64,000 bases of DNA from Streptomyces sp. NBC_00376 (GCF_036077095.1 NZ_CP107960.1:6076001-6140000); one strand, 5' to 3'. Counted from the first letter of the stretch, positions 36,334-45,537 are shown. The notes: a model not told the origin generated them from the sequence alone. Numbers and translations: made by a program.

Positions 36334-38328
36334 ATGTCTGAACCGTCCGCCTCCGCCTCCGCCGCCTCCGCCGCGCCCCATCTGCGACGCCTGCTCGACC
36401 TGCTGGCCGACGACGCCCCCGCCGAGGCGCTGGGCGCCGTCTCCTCGCAGGCGCGGGCCGCCGGGGTGCCCGCCGGCGACCTGGCGGAGGTGGAGCGGGC
36501 CACCGCCACCGCCCTGCGGATCAGGGGCGCCCTGCGTCAGCACCGCCGCCGCGAGCTCCAGCTCACCGCGCTCTTCGACACGGCGGGCGACCTGGCCGCC
36601 TCCCGCGACCTAGACGACGTGCTCAAGGCGATCGTCCGCCGGGCCAGGATGCTGCTCGGCACGGACACCGCCTACCTCACCCTCCCCGACGAGGAGGCGG
36701 GCGACACCTACATGCGGGTCACCGACGGATCGGTGTCGGTGGTCTTCCAGCGGCTGCGGCTGGAGCTCGGCCACGGGCTGGGCGGCCTGGTGGCACAGAC
36801 CGCGCGACCGTACGCGACCCCCGATTACCGCACCGACGACCGCTTCCACCACACCCGCAACATCAACGCCGGGGTACTGGACGAGGGGCTCGTCGCCATC
36901 CTGGGCGTGCCGCTCCTCCTCGGCTCCAGCCGCGGCGGGACCGGAAAGGTCATCGGCGTCCTCTTCGCCGCCGACCGGTCGCCCCGCGTCTTCAGCCCCG
37001 ACGAGGTCGCCCTGCTCTGCTCGCTCGCCGCCCATGCCGCGATCGCCATCGACACCGCCCGCGCGCTCGCCGACACCCGGTCCGCACTGGACGAACTGGC
37101 GGGCGCGAACGCCGAGCTGGCCGAGGCCAACGCGGCGGTACGGGCGCACTCGGCGGCCATGCGACGGGCCGAGGAGTCCCACGACCGGCTGACCGACCTG
37201 GTGCTGCGCGGCCGGGACGTCAAGGACGTCGCGACGGCGGTCGCGGGGCTGCTGGACTCCCCGCTGACCATCCACGACCCCGGCGGGCGGCCCCTGGCGG
37301 CCGTCCGGCCCGACGGCGCGGACTTCGCCGCCGACGGCATGGACGCCGGATGGCTGGCCGAGACCGCCGAGGAGTCCCGTACCGGCGCCCGCGCCGTGCA
37401 CCGCGACGGCCGGTGGATCTGCGCCGTCCTCGCCGGGCAGGAACTCCTGGCCGGACTGGTCCTGCACCGGCGCGGACAGCTCGACGACTCCGACCGGCGG
37501 CTGTTCGAGCGGGCCTCGGTGGTCACCGGACTGCTCCTGCTGCTGCGGCGCACCGTCGCCGAGACCGAGAACCGGATACGCGGCGAGCTGGTCTCCGACC
37601 TGCTGACCGACGCGGACCGCGACCCGGCCGGACTCACCGAACGCGGCCGGCGCCTGGGCATCGACCTCGACCGCCCGCATCTGCTGCTGGTGGCCGAGGG
37701 CGGGGCCCGGGAGCGGCTGGCCCCCGCCGCGATGCGCTATCTGTTCGGCGGGGGCATCCACGGGGTGAGCGCGGAACACGCCGGGGCCGTGGTGCTGCTG
37801 GTGGCGGCCGGTGACCCCGGACCGGCCGCGGGCGACGCGGCCCGCGCGGCGGCGGCCCAGCTCGGCCGGCTCGCCCAGACCTCCGTCACCGTCGCCGCCG
37901 CCGGCCCGGCACGCGGCGCCCGGGAACTGGCCGCCGCGTACGGGGAGGCCGCCCGCTGTCTGCGCGCGATGCGGGTCCTCGGGCGCACGGGCGAAGGGGC
38001 CTGCGTCGAGGAACTCGGCTTCCTGGGCGTGGTGCTGGGCAACGCGCAGGACGTCGACGGCTTCGTCTCCGCGACGCTCGGCCCGCTGCTGGAGTACGAC
38101 GCACAGCGCGGCACCCACCTGGTGCGCACCCTCGGCGCCTACTTCGGCTCCGGGGGCAGCCTCGTCCGGGCCAAGGACGAACTCCACGTGCACGTCAACA
38201 CGGTGGTGCAGCGGCTGGACCGGGTGCAGGTGCTGCTGGGACGCGACTGGAACGAGCCGGGGCGCGCCCTGGAACTGCAACTCGCCCTGCGGCTCCACCT
38301 GCTGGCGGGCGGCGGCCGGGACCGGTAG
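36334..38328 (+). CDS. GAF-domain transcriptional regulator with PucR-type HTH
   Basis: A 664-residue regulator. An N-terminal helical part (about 1-75), then a GAF domain (about 80-245; LFDTAGDLAASRDLDDVLKAIVRRARMLLGTDTAYL), a coiled-coil linker (TRSALDELAGANAELAEANAAV), a second sensor-like region (about 290-400), and a C-terminal PucR/CdaR-type helix-turn-helix (FGSGGSLVRAKDELHVHVNTVVQRLDRVQVLLG). The C-terminal HTH is the family's DNA-binding element. It is 93 bases downstream of the hydroxybutyrate dehydrogenase on the same strand, so control of PHB/hydroxybutyrate genes is likely but unproven. The GAF ligand is unknown. Confidence 0.83.
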   Translation: MSEPSASASAASAAPHLRRLLDLLADDAPAEALGAVSSQARAAGVPAGDLAEVERATATALRIRGALRQHRRRELQLTALFDTAGDLAASRDLDDVLKAIVRRARMLLGTDTAYLTLPDEEAGDTYMRVTDGSVSVVFQRLRLELGHGLGGLVAQTARPYATPDYRTDDRFHHTRNINAGVLDEGLVAILGVPLLLGSSRGGTGKVIGVLFAADRSPRVFSPDEVALLCSLAAHAAIAIDTARALADTRSALDELAGANAELAEANAAVRAHSAAMRRAEESHDRLTDLVLRGRDVKDVATAVAGLLDSPLTIHDPGGRPLAAVRPDGADFAADGMDAGWLAETAEESRTGARAVHRDGRWICAVLAGQELLAGLVLHRRGQLDDSDRRLFERASVVTGLLLLLRRTVAETENRIRGELVSDLLTDADRDPAGLTERGRRLGIDLDRPHLLLVAEGGARERLAPAAMRYLFGGGIHGVSAEHAGAVVLLVAAGDPGPAAGDAARAAAAQLGRLAQTSVTVAAAGPARGARELAAAYGEAARCLRAMRVLGRTGEGACVEELGFLGVVLGNAQDVDGFVSATLGPLLEYDAQRGTHLVRTLGAYFGSGGSLVRAKDELHVHVNTVVQRLDRVQVLLGRDWNEPGRALELQLALRLHLLAGGGRDR

Positions 38329-38397
38329 CGCCCCGACCCCGCCCCTCAGGCTCCGGCCGCGACCGGTGGCGCCCCGGCCCCCGCCCCTCAGGCCCCC
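38320..38397. repeat. Direct repeat of about 35 bp spanning two convergent gene ends
   Basis: GACCGGTAGCGCCCCGACCC at 38320 and GACCGGTGGCGCCCCGGCCC at 38361 begin two near-identical copies, each continuing to CGCCCCTCAGGC. Copy A holds the end and stop of the regulator gene; copy B runs into the 3' end of the hydrolase gene. It looks like a local duplication. Confidence 0.6.
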
Positions 38398-39272
38398 GAC
38401 AGGTCCAGGAGCCGGCGTGCGACCTCCTTGCCGCCCGCGTCCCCGGTCAGCACCGTGTAGTGGTTGACGTCCCGGACCGCCACCGGGGTCACCCGCGTAC
38501 CCCCGAGCTCCGCCGCCGCCAGCCGGTTCTCGTCGTACAGCCCCTGCTCCTCGTCCATCAGCCCGCGCTGCGCCCACAGCAGCGTCGCCGGGGCGGGCAG
38601 CTTCCGCACCGCCGACAGCACCTCCTCGTCGAAGAGGTTGATGCCGTCCGTGCGCACCGCCTCGATCCGGCAGGTGGAGCGCAGGGCGGGCTCGTCCCCG
38701 GTCAGATCGCGCTGGATGTACGCGTCCACCTCGTCCGACCAGGCATCCGCGAACGCGGGGTGCGCCCGCCAGAACGAGCGGTACGCGGCCCGGTCCGGAA
38801 AGGTCATCGACAGCCGGTCCATGGCCGGGCCGATCACGGCGGTCATCAGCTCGTCCGGGGACAGGTGGGTGGGGGCGGGGAAGCCGATGCCGCCGTCGAC
38901 CAGCAGCAGCGGCCCGAACCGCTCCGGGTGCCGTACGGCGGCCAGCGCCGCCACGAACGCGCCCATCGAATGGCCCGCCAGCACCACCCGGCCCGTGCCC
39001 AGCGCCGCGGCCACGGCGGCCGCGTCGTCGGCGTGCGCGGCGATCCCGTACGGACCGGGCAGCGCCGAACTCCCGGCCCGGCCGCGCAGATCCGGCGCGA
39101 CCAGCGTGACCCGGCCGTCCAGCAGCCTCGCCACCGGCCCCCAGGACAGCGCGTTGGCCGTGATGCCGTGCAGGGCGACGACGACCGGGGCGCCGGGCTC
39201 CCGGGCCGGCCACCGCAGCACCGCCAACTCGCCCCCGGTCACGGGGACTCGTACCTCTTCGTATGCGATCAC
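38388..39272 (-). CDS. Alpha/beta hydrolase coupled to the Liv-type operon
   Basis: A 294-residue cytoplasmic hydrolase. HGITANALSW (oxyanion region), nucleophile Ser in AGHSMGAFVAAL, a likely Asp in LLWAQRGLMDE and catalytic His in VRDVNHYTVLTG. Its ATG overlaps the stop of the LivM-type gene by ATGA, so it is the last gene of the importer operon. The natural reading is that it hydrolyses the imported compound (an ester, lactone or amide), which is inference. Last 10 bases lie in a direct repeat. Confidence 0.8.
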   Translation of the reverse strand: MIAYEEVRVPVTGGELAVLRWPAREPGAPVVVALHGITANALSWGPVARLLDGRVTLVAPDLRGRAGSSALPGPYGIAAHADDAAAVAAALGTGRVVLAGHSMGAFVAALAAVRHPERFGPLLLVDGGIGFPAPTHLSPDELMTAVIGPAMDRLSMTFPDRAAYRSFWRAHPAFADAWSDEVDAYIQRDLTGDEPALRSTCRIEAVRTDGINLFDEEVLSAVRKLPAPATLLWAQRGLMDEEQGLYDENRLAAAELGGTRVTPVAVRDVNHYTVLTGDAGGKEVARRLLDLSGA

Positions 39273-40423
39273 GGGCGTCCGTTCTCCTTCCGGGACTTCC
39301 TGTCCATGGACGTTTCGGCGCCGGCGGGCGTACGGCGTGCCGCGCGCAGCCGGGACGGCAGCCGGGCCAGTCCGCCGGGCAGCAGGTGTACCACGGCCAC
39401 GAACAGCACACCGAGCAGGAACAGCGGCTGGGAGAGCGGCACCCGCAGCACCGCGGGCAGTTCGGCGACCGCGCCCGAGCCGGCCAGATCACCGAGCCGG
39501 TGATCGGCCCAGGTGTAGAGGATGCCGCCGGCCATCGGCCCCCACCGGGTGCCGGACCCGCCCAGCACCACCATCACCAGCAGCGACAGGGTGAAGTCGG
39601 AGGTGGTGGTCTGCGGGGTCGAGCCGCCGGTGAGCAGCAGGTGCACCAGACCGCCGAGCGCCGCCAGCGCGCCCGCCAGGACGAAGGCGGTGAGCTTGAA
39701 CCCGTACGGCTTCAGCCCCAGCACCTCCACCCGGCGCTCGTTCTCCTTGATGCCCTCCCAGACGCGCCCGGTGGGGGAGTTGACCGCCCGGTGGACGACG
39801 GCGAGCGTCAGGACGAGGTAGGCGAGGGCCAGCCAGTAGAGGTTCGCGGTGTTCTCGATGCCCACCAGCCCGGACGGCAGCAGCTCGGCGGGGGCGGCCC
39901 GGCCCTCCTCGCCGCCGGTCAGACCGCCCGGGTTGCGGGAGACCAGGATCGACCCGGCCTGGGCGAACGCCAGCGTCACCATGGAGAAGCCGATGCCGGT
40001 GACCCGCAGGCTCACCGACCCCAGGACCAGCGCGAGCGCGATCCCGCAGCAGACGCCGAGCAGTGCAGACACGGCGAACGGGAGGCCCGCCTCCAGCAGG
40101 AACGTGTTCGTGGCGTAGCTGCCCGCCGCGAAGTACAGGGCGTGCCCGAAGGAGAGCAGCCCGGTGCGGCCGAGCAGCAGGTCGTAACCGGTCGCCAGTG
40201 CGCCGAACAGCAGGCAGGTGGCGATGAGTTGGAGACTCCCCGGGCTGCCCAGCGGTCCGTCCAGGAGTCCCGGCAGCGGCAGTGCGCTGAACGGGGCGAG
40301 GGCCAGGACCAGCAGTGCGGCGGCGGGCCACCAGCGGCGCAGCAGCCGGGCGGTGTTCCCCGGCGCCCGCGCGGCCGGGTGTTCCTCGCCGGTGCGGTGG
40401 TGTGTCTCGGTGGCGGTGCTCAC
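39269..40423 (-). CDS. Branched-chain amino acid-type ABC permease (LivM family)
   Basis: A 384-residue permease with about ten hydrophobic segments. LLLGRTGLLSFGHALYFAAGSYATN and IKENERRVEVLGLKPYGFKLTAFVLAGALAALGG (the cytoplasmic coupling loop EAA-like region) are LivM signatures. It pairs with the LivH-type permease. GTG 40423 overlaps the LivH stop (GTGA). The C-terminal 30 residues (RRTPAGAETSMDRKSRKENGRP) are charged and cytoplasmic. Confidence 0.88.
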   Translation of the reverse strand: MSTATETHHRTGEEHPAARAPGNTARLLRRWWPAAALLVLALAPFSALPLPGLLDGPLGSPGSLQLIATCLLFGALATGYDLLLGRTGLLSFGHALYFAAGSYATNTFLLEAGLPFAVSALLGVCCGIALALVLGSVSLRVTGIGFSMVTLAFAQAGSILVSRNPGGLTGGEEGRAAPAELLPSGLVGIENTANLYWLALAYLVLTLAVVHRAVNSPTGRVWEGIKENERRVEVLGLKPYGFKLTAFVLAGALAALGGLVHLLLTGGSTPQTTTSDFTLSLLVMVVLGGSGTRWGPMAGGILYTWADHRLGDLAGSGAVAELPAVLRVPLSQPLFLLGVLFVAVVHLLPGGLARLPSRLRAARRTPAGAETSMDRKSRKENGRP

Positions 40424-41307
40424 GCGAGCCTCCCGGTCAGTCCGCGCGGCCGTACGAGCAGCAGCGCGGCGAGCAGGACGACGACGGCCAGGTCGCCGAG
40501 GCCCGCTGCGGTGTAGTAGTTGGCGAACTGCTGGACCAGGCCGATGACGACGGACGCCACGGCGGCGCCGCTCACCGACCCCATGCCCCCGGTGACCACC
40601 ACGACGAACGCGAAGATCAGCAGCGAGGTGCCCTGGCGCGGGTCGACCGAGCCGAAGTACAGGCCGCCGAGCGCCCCGCCGAGCGCGGCCACGCAGCCGC
40701 CGATCGCGAAGACGAGCGTGAACGCCTTCCGCACGTCGATGCCGAGCGCGGTGACCATCGCCCGGTCCTCGACCCCGGCCCGTACGACCAGACCGTGCCG
40801 GGTGCGGCCCAGGAAGAGCCGCAGCGCCACGAGCACGACGAGGGCCGCCGCGACCAGGACCAGCCGGTTGACCGGCACCTGGGCACCGAACAGCCCGAAG
40901 GTGCCGGACAGCGCCTTCGGGCCCGGGAAGGTACGGGCGTCCGAACCCCAGATGCCCGACAGCAACGCCGGGACGGCGAGCCCCACCCCGACCGTGGCGA
41001 GCACCTGCTCGCGCGGCCGGGTGTAGAGCGGGCGGACGACGGCGAGTTCCAGCAGCACGGCGGCCGCGGTGCCCACCGCCGTACCGAACAGGACCGCGAG
41101 GACGAAGCCCGCCCCGCCGGGACCGGCGCCGGGCAGATGGCCGGAGGCCGCCCACCAGGTGCCGTACGCGCCGATGGACAGCAGCGCCCCGTGCGCGAAG
41201 TTGAGCACGTCCATCAGGCCGAAGATCAGCGAGAGTCCCGACGCGATCAGGAAGTAGAGGGCTCCCAGACCGAGTCCGGTCATGGTGAGCAGAACGACGG
41301 TGGACAT
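40420..41307 (-). CDS. Branched-chain amino acid-type ABC permease (LivH family)
   Basis: A 295-residue permease. GLGLGALYFLIASGLSLIFGLMDVLNFAHGALLSIGAYG near the start and RAGVEDRAMVTALGIDVRKAFTLVFAIGGCVAALGG in the coupling loop are typical LivH. It forms the translocation path with LivM. Its ATG shares one base with the stop of the LivF-type gene (TGATG). Confidence 0.9.
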   Translation of the reverse strand: MSTVVLLTMTGLGLGALYFLIASGLSLIFGLMDVLNFAHGALLSIGAYGTWWAASGHLPGAGPGGAGFVLAVLFGTAVGTAAAVLLELAVVRPLYTRPREQVLATVGVGLAVPALLSGIWGSDARTFPGPKALSGTFGLFGAQVPVNRLVLVAAALVVLVALRLFLGRTRHGLVVRAGVEDRAMVTALGIDVRKAFTLVFAIGGCVAALGGALGGLYFGSVDPRQGTSLLIFAFVVVVTGGMGSVSGAAVASVVIGLVQQFANYYTAAGLGDLAVVVLLAALLLVRPRGLTGRLA

Positions 41308-42053
41308 CAGGAATCCGCCTCCACGGAAGGTGCTTCGGTGGCCGGGCCGTGTCCGACACCCAGCAGCCGCCGTGCCGTCTCCGCGTCTCCCAGCAGCTCG
41401 GCGGCCGGTCCCTGGTGGGCCGTCCGGCCGTCGGCGAGCACCGCGCAGTGCTCGGCCAGGCGCCGCACGACGGCGAGGTTCTGCTCCACGAGCAGCACCG
41501 GCACCGCCTCGGCCGCCCGCTCCAGCACCTGGGCGACCTCGGTGACCACCTTGGGCGCCAGGCCCTTGGTGGGTTCGTCGGCGATGATCAGCCGGTTGCC
41601 GTTGAGCAGGGTGCGGCCGATCGCCACCATCTGCTGCTGCCCGCCGGACAGCGTCCCCGCCAACTGCCGCTCCCGGCGCTTCAGTTCGGGGAACAGCTCA
41701 TGGACGAGTCCGTACGCGGGCCCCTCGGCGCCGCGCCGCTCGGCCAGCCGCAGGTTCTCCGCGACGGTCAGCCCGGCGAAGACACCCCGGTCCTCGGGGG
41801 CGTAACCGATGCCGAGGCGCACCACGGTGTGGGTGGGCATCGCCACGGTCTCCTCGCCGTCCAGCCGTACGCTGCCGGTGCGCGGGACGAGACCGAGGAC
41901 GCCGCGCACGGTCGTGGTCTTCCCGGCGCCGTTGCGGCCGAGCAGCGCGGTCACGCCGTGCCGGGCCACGTCCAGGTCGACGCCGTGCAGGATGTGCCGG
42001 CCGCCGATCAGGACCCGCAGGTCCCGTACGGCGAGCAGGGGTCCGGTGGTCAC
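41307..42053 (-). CDS. Liv-type ABC ATPase (LivF family)
   Basis: A 248-residue ATPase. Walker A LGRNGAGKTT, signature LSGGQQQM, Walker B NRLIIADEPTKGLAP and the H/Q-loop residues are in place; LGIGYAPEDRGVFAGLTVAENLRL is typical of LivF. It forms a heterodimer with LivG. GTG 42053 overlaps the LivG stop by GTGA. Confidence 0.9.
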   Translation of the reverse strand: MTTGPLLAVRDLRVLIGGRHILHGVDLDVARHGVTALLGRNGAGKTTTVRGVLGLVPRTGSVRLDGEETVAMPTHTVVRLGIGYAPEDRGVFAGLTVAENLRLAERRGAEGPAYGLVHELFPELKRRERQLAGTLSGGQQQMVAIGRTLLNGNRLIIADEPTKGLAPKVVTEVAQVLERAAEAVPVLLVEQNLAVVRRLAEHCAVLADGRTAHQGPAAELLGDAETARRLLGVGHGPATEAPSVEADS

Positions 42054-42841
42054 AGCCCCTCCCCGAGATAGGCCTGCTGGACGGTCGGGTCGGCGGTCAC
42101 TGCCTCGGGGGTGTCCAGCGCCAGCAGCTTTCCGTGGTGCATCACGGCGAGCCGGTCGGCCAGCCCCAGCAGTACGTCCATGTGGTGCTCGACCATCAGG
42201 ACGGTGCGGCCCTCGTCGCGGTGCAGGGTGCGGATGAGTTCGGTGAGTGCGGGGACCTCCTCCGCGCTGACCCCGGCCATCGGCTCGTCGAGCAGCATGA
42301 GGCGCGGCTCGCCCACCAGCAGCACCGCGAGCTCCAGTTTCCGCTTCTCGCCGTGCGACAGCTCGGCCGCCGTCGCCCGTGCCCGGTGTCCCAGGCCGGT
42401 GCGCTCCAGCACGCCGTCCACCTCGGCGGCGTACCGGGAGGCCCGCCGCCACAGCCGGTAGGAGCCGCCCCGGGCCGCCTGGGCGGCCAGCCGGACGTGG
42501 TCGGCCACGCTCATCGCCGGCCAGAGGCTGGACGTCTGGAAGGTGCGGCCGATGCCGCGCCGCGCCCGTGCGTGCGCGGGGTCGGCCGTCATGTCCGTGC
42601 CGTCCAGCGCGATGGTGCCGGAGGTGGCCGTGGTCAGCCCACTGATCAGGTTGAACAGGGAGGTCTTGCCCGCCCCGTTGGGGCCGATGAAGGCCAGGAA
42701 CTCGCCCTCGTGGACGCCGAGCGTGACGTCCTCGACGATCGTCGCCCCGCCGACGCCCCAGCCGAGCCCCGTCAGCTGGAGCACCGGGGCGGTGCTCCGC
42801 GCCCCGGCCGTGTGCCGTGCGGTGGTGTCCGGTACGGCCAC
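42050..42841 (-). CDS. Liv-type ABC ATPase (LivG family)
   Basis: A 263-residue ATPase. Walker A GPNGAGKTS, the LivG-specific GIGRTFQTSSLWPAMSVADHVRL, signature LSHGEKRKLELAVLL and Walker B LMLLDEPMAGV. LSHGE replaces LSGGQ, which is normal in LivG proteins. It stands 3 bases after the binding-protein stop. Confidence 0.9.
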   Translation of the reverse strand: MAVPDTTARHTAGARSTAPVLQLTGLGWGVGGATIVEDVTLGVHEGEFLAFIGPNGAGKTSLFNLISGLTTATSGTIALDGTDMTADPAHARARRGIGRTFQTSSLWPAMSVADHVRLAAQAARGGSYRLWRRASRYAAEVDGVLERTGLGHRARATAAELSHGEKRKLELAVLLVGEPRLMLLDEPMAGVSAEEVPALTELIRTLHRDEGRTVLMVEHHMDVLLGLADRLAVMHHGKLLALDTPEAVTADPTVQQAYLGEGL

Positions 42842-42844
42842 CGG

Positions 42845-44086
42845 TCAGCCCGCCGAGGGCTTGGCGGGCGGCGCCACCTCGTCCATCGGCGCGGTGCTCA
42901 CCAGCTCCGGCCGGGCAGCGGCGCCCTTCCCCTTGAGCTTCGCGACGAACATCGGCTGCACCAGGGCGTGGTCCTCGGCCCGGACCTGCTCCTTGCCCTT
43001 CACCCCGTCGAAGCTCCAGCCCTCCAGGGCCTTCACCATGGCGGCGGTGTCGGTGGCGCCGCCCTCCTCGATCGCGCGCACCACCATCTGCGCGGCGGTG
43101 AAGCCGTCGGGGGTGAACAGGTCCGGAGTGCCGCCGGCCTTCCCGACCGCGTCGATCATGGACTTCTCCACGGCGTTGCCGCCGCCCGCGCCGGGGAAGT
43201 AGTGCGCCAGGAACGACACCTTGGAGCCGGCGTCGCCGAAGACCGGGTACGAGGCCGTTCCGGCCAGGCCCGTGACGACCTTGCCCGCCTCCAGCACGCC
43301 CTGCTGGTCCAGCGCGGTCCACAGCGCGGGCGCGGTCGAGCCGGCCCAGGCGACGAAGACCAGATCGGGCCCGCCCGCTTTGACCTGCCGGGCGAACGGG
43401 GTCAGGTCGGTGGCGCTGGGCGGAGCCAGTACGGAGCCGACCTTCGCGCCCCTGGCGCCGAGGACCGCCTTCACGGCGGCGACATTGGCCTGGCCGAACG
43501 TGGAGTCCTGGGCCAGCACCGTGACCTTCTTGCCCTTGGCCTCGCCGAGCATCGTCCCGGCGGTGAGGATGTCCTGGTAGGACTGCCGGCCCGAGCGGAA
43601 GGTGTACTCGTTGATGCCGGTCACGGCGTCGGTGGCGGCCGGGCCGCTGATGTACAGCACCTTGTTCTGGGCGGCGAGCGGCGCCATCTGGAGCGCCACG
43701 CCGGAATCGGTGGTGCCGGCCAGCACCTTGTAGCCCTTGCCTATCAGGTTCTTGGCGGCGGAGACCGCCTTGCCGGGGTCGCCCGCGTCGTCCTGCTCGG
43801 TGACCTCGACCCGGTGCCCGGCCACCTTGCCGGTGCCCTTCGTGGCATGGTCCAGGCCCGCCATGAACCCGTCCCGGTACTGCTTCCCGTAGTCCGCGAG
43901 GAGCCCGGTCCGGGAGTACACAAGACCCACCTTGACGGTGCCGTCCTTCGAGCCCCCGCCGGAGTCGCTCTCACCGGCCTTCCCGGCGGCGGTGCACCCG
44001 GCGAGCACGAGACCGGCGGAGGTCAGCGCGACGGCGGCGTGGAGGGATCTGCGGTGACGGGCGGTGCCTCTGGCTCTGCGACGCAT
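42845..44086 (-). CDS. Liv-type substrate-binding lipoprotein
   Basis: A 413-residue lipoprotein. Signal with lipobox LVLAGC (Cys about 30), then a type I periplasmic-binding fold: VKVGLVYSRTGLLADYGKQYRDGFMAGL, VLAGTTDSGVALQMAPLAAQNKVLYIS and VAWAGSTAPALWTALDQQG. It captures the substrate outside and hands it to the LivHM permeases. Members of this family bind branched-chain amino acids, urea, short amides or aromatic acids; the ligand here cannot be told. First gene of a six-gene leftward operon. ATG 44086 with GAGGAG 9 bases upstream. Confidence 0.87.
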   Translation of the reverse strand: MRRRARGTARHRRSLHAAVALTSAGLVLAGCTAAGKAGESDSGGGSKDGTVKVGLVYSRTGLLADYGKQYRDGFMAGLDHATKGTGKVAGHRVEVTEQDDAGDPGKAVSAAKNLIGKGYKVLAGTTDSGVALQMAPLAAQNKVLYISGPAATDAVTGINEYTFRSGRQSYQDILTAGTMLGEAKGKKVTVLAQDSTFGQANVAAVKAVLGARGAKVGSVLAPPSATDLTPFARQVKAGGPDLVFVAWAGSTAPALWTALDQQGVLEAGKVVTGLAGTASYPVFGDAGSKVSFLAHYFPGAGGGNAVEKSMIDAVGKAGGTPDLFTPDGFTAAQMVVRAIEEGGATDTAAMVKALEGWSFDGVKGKEQVRAEDHALVQPMFVAKLKGKGAAARPELVSTAPMDEVAPPAKPSAG

Positions 44087-44221
44087 GGTGACCGGCTCCT
44101 CGGCGTGTTCATGTGATGTCGCCGAACCGTATGAACACCGTGGAGCCGTCGACATGGTGCAGACCGCCCCACCTGACACGATGCGCATGTGGGGGCCGCA
44201 CATGGGCCCGGAAACGCCGAA

Positions 44222-44262
44222 GCCGCGCCGGGGAACCGGATCGTACGGTTCCCCGGCGCGGC
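44222..44262 (-). terminator. Terminator after the DUF4190 gene
   Basis: A 17-bp perfect stem (44222-44238 with 44246-44262) closes on a 7-base loop, 36 bases past the stop of the leftward DUF4190 gene. It separates that gene from the Liv-type operon promoter. Confidence 0.8.
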
Positions 44263-44297
44263 CGGTACGCGGTGCGCGATTTCTGGGCGGTGGCCCG

Positions 44298-44648
44298 TTA
44301 CATCGCGCCGATGCCCTGGACCGTGGCGACGATGATGCCGAGCACTGCGAACGCGATGCCGACGCTGCCCATCACGATGCCGGCGACCGCCTGGCCGCGG
44401 CCGCCGCCCTCGCCCCGGTCGGCCATCCGCTTGGCCGAGATGCCCAGGCACAGCGCGATGATCGGCGGGATGATCGGGATGAGTACCAGGCCGAGGATGC
44501 CGAGAACCATCGAGGCGGTCGCCTTGCCGCTGGGCAGCGCAGCACCGCCGGGGTACCCGTAACCGGCCGGCGGCTGGGCGCCGAATCCCGGTCCGCCCGG
44601 GGCCTGCATGCCCGCTGCGCCGCCTGCGGTTACTGACTGGTCAGCCAT
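44298..44648 (-). CDS. DUF4190 small membrane protein
   Basis: A 116-residue protein. A Gly/Pro/Tyr-rich head (GGPGFGAQPPAGYGYPGG) precedes two transmembrane helices (SMVLGILGLVLIPIIPPIIALCLGISA and AVAGIVMGSVGIAFAVLGIIVATV), the DUF4190 pattern. Function unknown; the Gly/Tyr-rich head is a common cytoplasmic tag in such Streptomyces proteins. ATG 44648 with GAGAGGAAG upstream. Monocistronic. Confidence 0.82.
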   Translation of the reverse strand: MADQSVTAGGAAGMQAPGGPGFGAQPPAGYGYPGGAALPSGKATASMVLGILGLVLIPIIPPIIALCLGISAKRMADRGEGGGRGQAVAGIVMGSVGIAFAVLGIIVATVQGIGAM

Positions 44649-44763
44649 GTCTTCCTCTCCATCGGTACTGGTCATGACCATGGTAAGTAGCCGCTTGTGG
44701 CCCTTTCGGTCAGAACGGTGAGAGGAGTGTGATGAAAACGCCGCGAAACGGGGTCTGGATGTG

Positions 44764-45375
44764 CTAGTGGGCTTCCGTGGGCCTCGTCACGTCGATCAGC
44801 CGGCAGACCATCTCGATGTCGATCTTCACCTGGGCGATCGACGCCCGCCCCGAGAGCCAGGTGATCAGCGCCGAGTGCCAGGTGTGCTCGATGACGCGGA
44901 CCGCGGACAGCTGCTCCGGCGTCGGATGCTCCAGGCCCATCGCGTCCAGGATGATCGCCGTGGTGATCCGCGAGACGGTGTCCACCTCCGGGCTGACGCT
45001 GCGGTCCGCGAAGGTCAGCGCCCGCACCATCGCGTCCGCCAGATGCGGCTCGCGCTGGAGCGCGCGGAAGGCCCGCATCAGGGTGTCGGCGACCCGCTGC
45101 GCCGGGTCCGTGCCGGCCGGGGGACGTTTGTGCAGCGTCGTGTGCATGTGCTGGAGCTGGTCCTGCATGGTGGCGACCAGCAGATGGATCTTGGACGGGA
45201 AGTAGCGGTACAGCGTGCCCAGGGCGACCCCGGCCTCCTCCGCGACCTCGCGCATCTGCACCGCCTCGAAACCGCCCCGGCCGGCGAGCTGGGCGCTGGC
45301 GTGCAGGATGCGGCGGCGGCGGGCCTCCTGGCGTTCGGTCAGGGGCGGCGATGCCGACTTGGCCTCAGCTGTCAT
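44764..45375 (-). CDS. kstR: KstR-type TetR family repressor of sterol catabolism
   Basis: A 203-residue TetR-family protein. The DNA-binding part reads RRRRILHASAQLAGRGGFEAVQMREVAEEAGVALGTLYRYFPSKIHLLVATM; EAVQMR-x-VA and AxGTLYRYFPSK-x-HLLV match mycobacterial KstR almost residue for residue, much closer than generic TetR proteins. The C-terminal ligand-binding part also resembles KstR (ADAMVRALTFADRSVSPEVD). In Mycobacterium KstR is released by 3-oxo-4-cholestenoyl-CoA. A perfect KstR box lies in its own promoter region at 45538, consistent with autoregulation. The ATG at 45375 was preferred over an upstream in-frame start because it gives the family length. Its targets in the window are listed at the operator entries. 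Confidence 0.88.
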   Translation of the reverse strand: MTAEAKSASPPLTERQEARRRRILHASAQLAGRGGFEAVQMREVAEEAGVALGTLYRYFPSKIHLLVATMQDQLQHMHTTLHKRPPAGTDPAQRVADTLMRAFRALQREPHLADAMVRALTFADRSVSPEVDTVSRITTAIILDAMGLEHPTPEQLSAVRVIEHTWHSALITWLSGRASIAQVKIDIEMVCRLIDVTRPTEAH

Positions 45376-45537
45376 GTGTCCCCATCCATGGCTTCTGTCC
45401 GCGACCGGAGGGAGGCGCTCGGTCTCCCGGGGGCGCACAGCATGCCAGCGTGCCCGGTGGTGGCGCGAATCACCTGATCCGGCCGTTGCACCGACGCTAC
45501 CTGCCGGTAGATTCGTAGCTCATTGAACGATCCAGTC

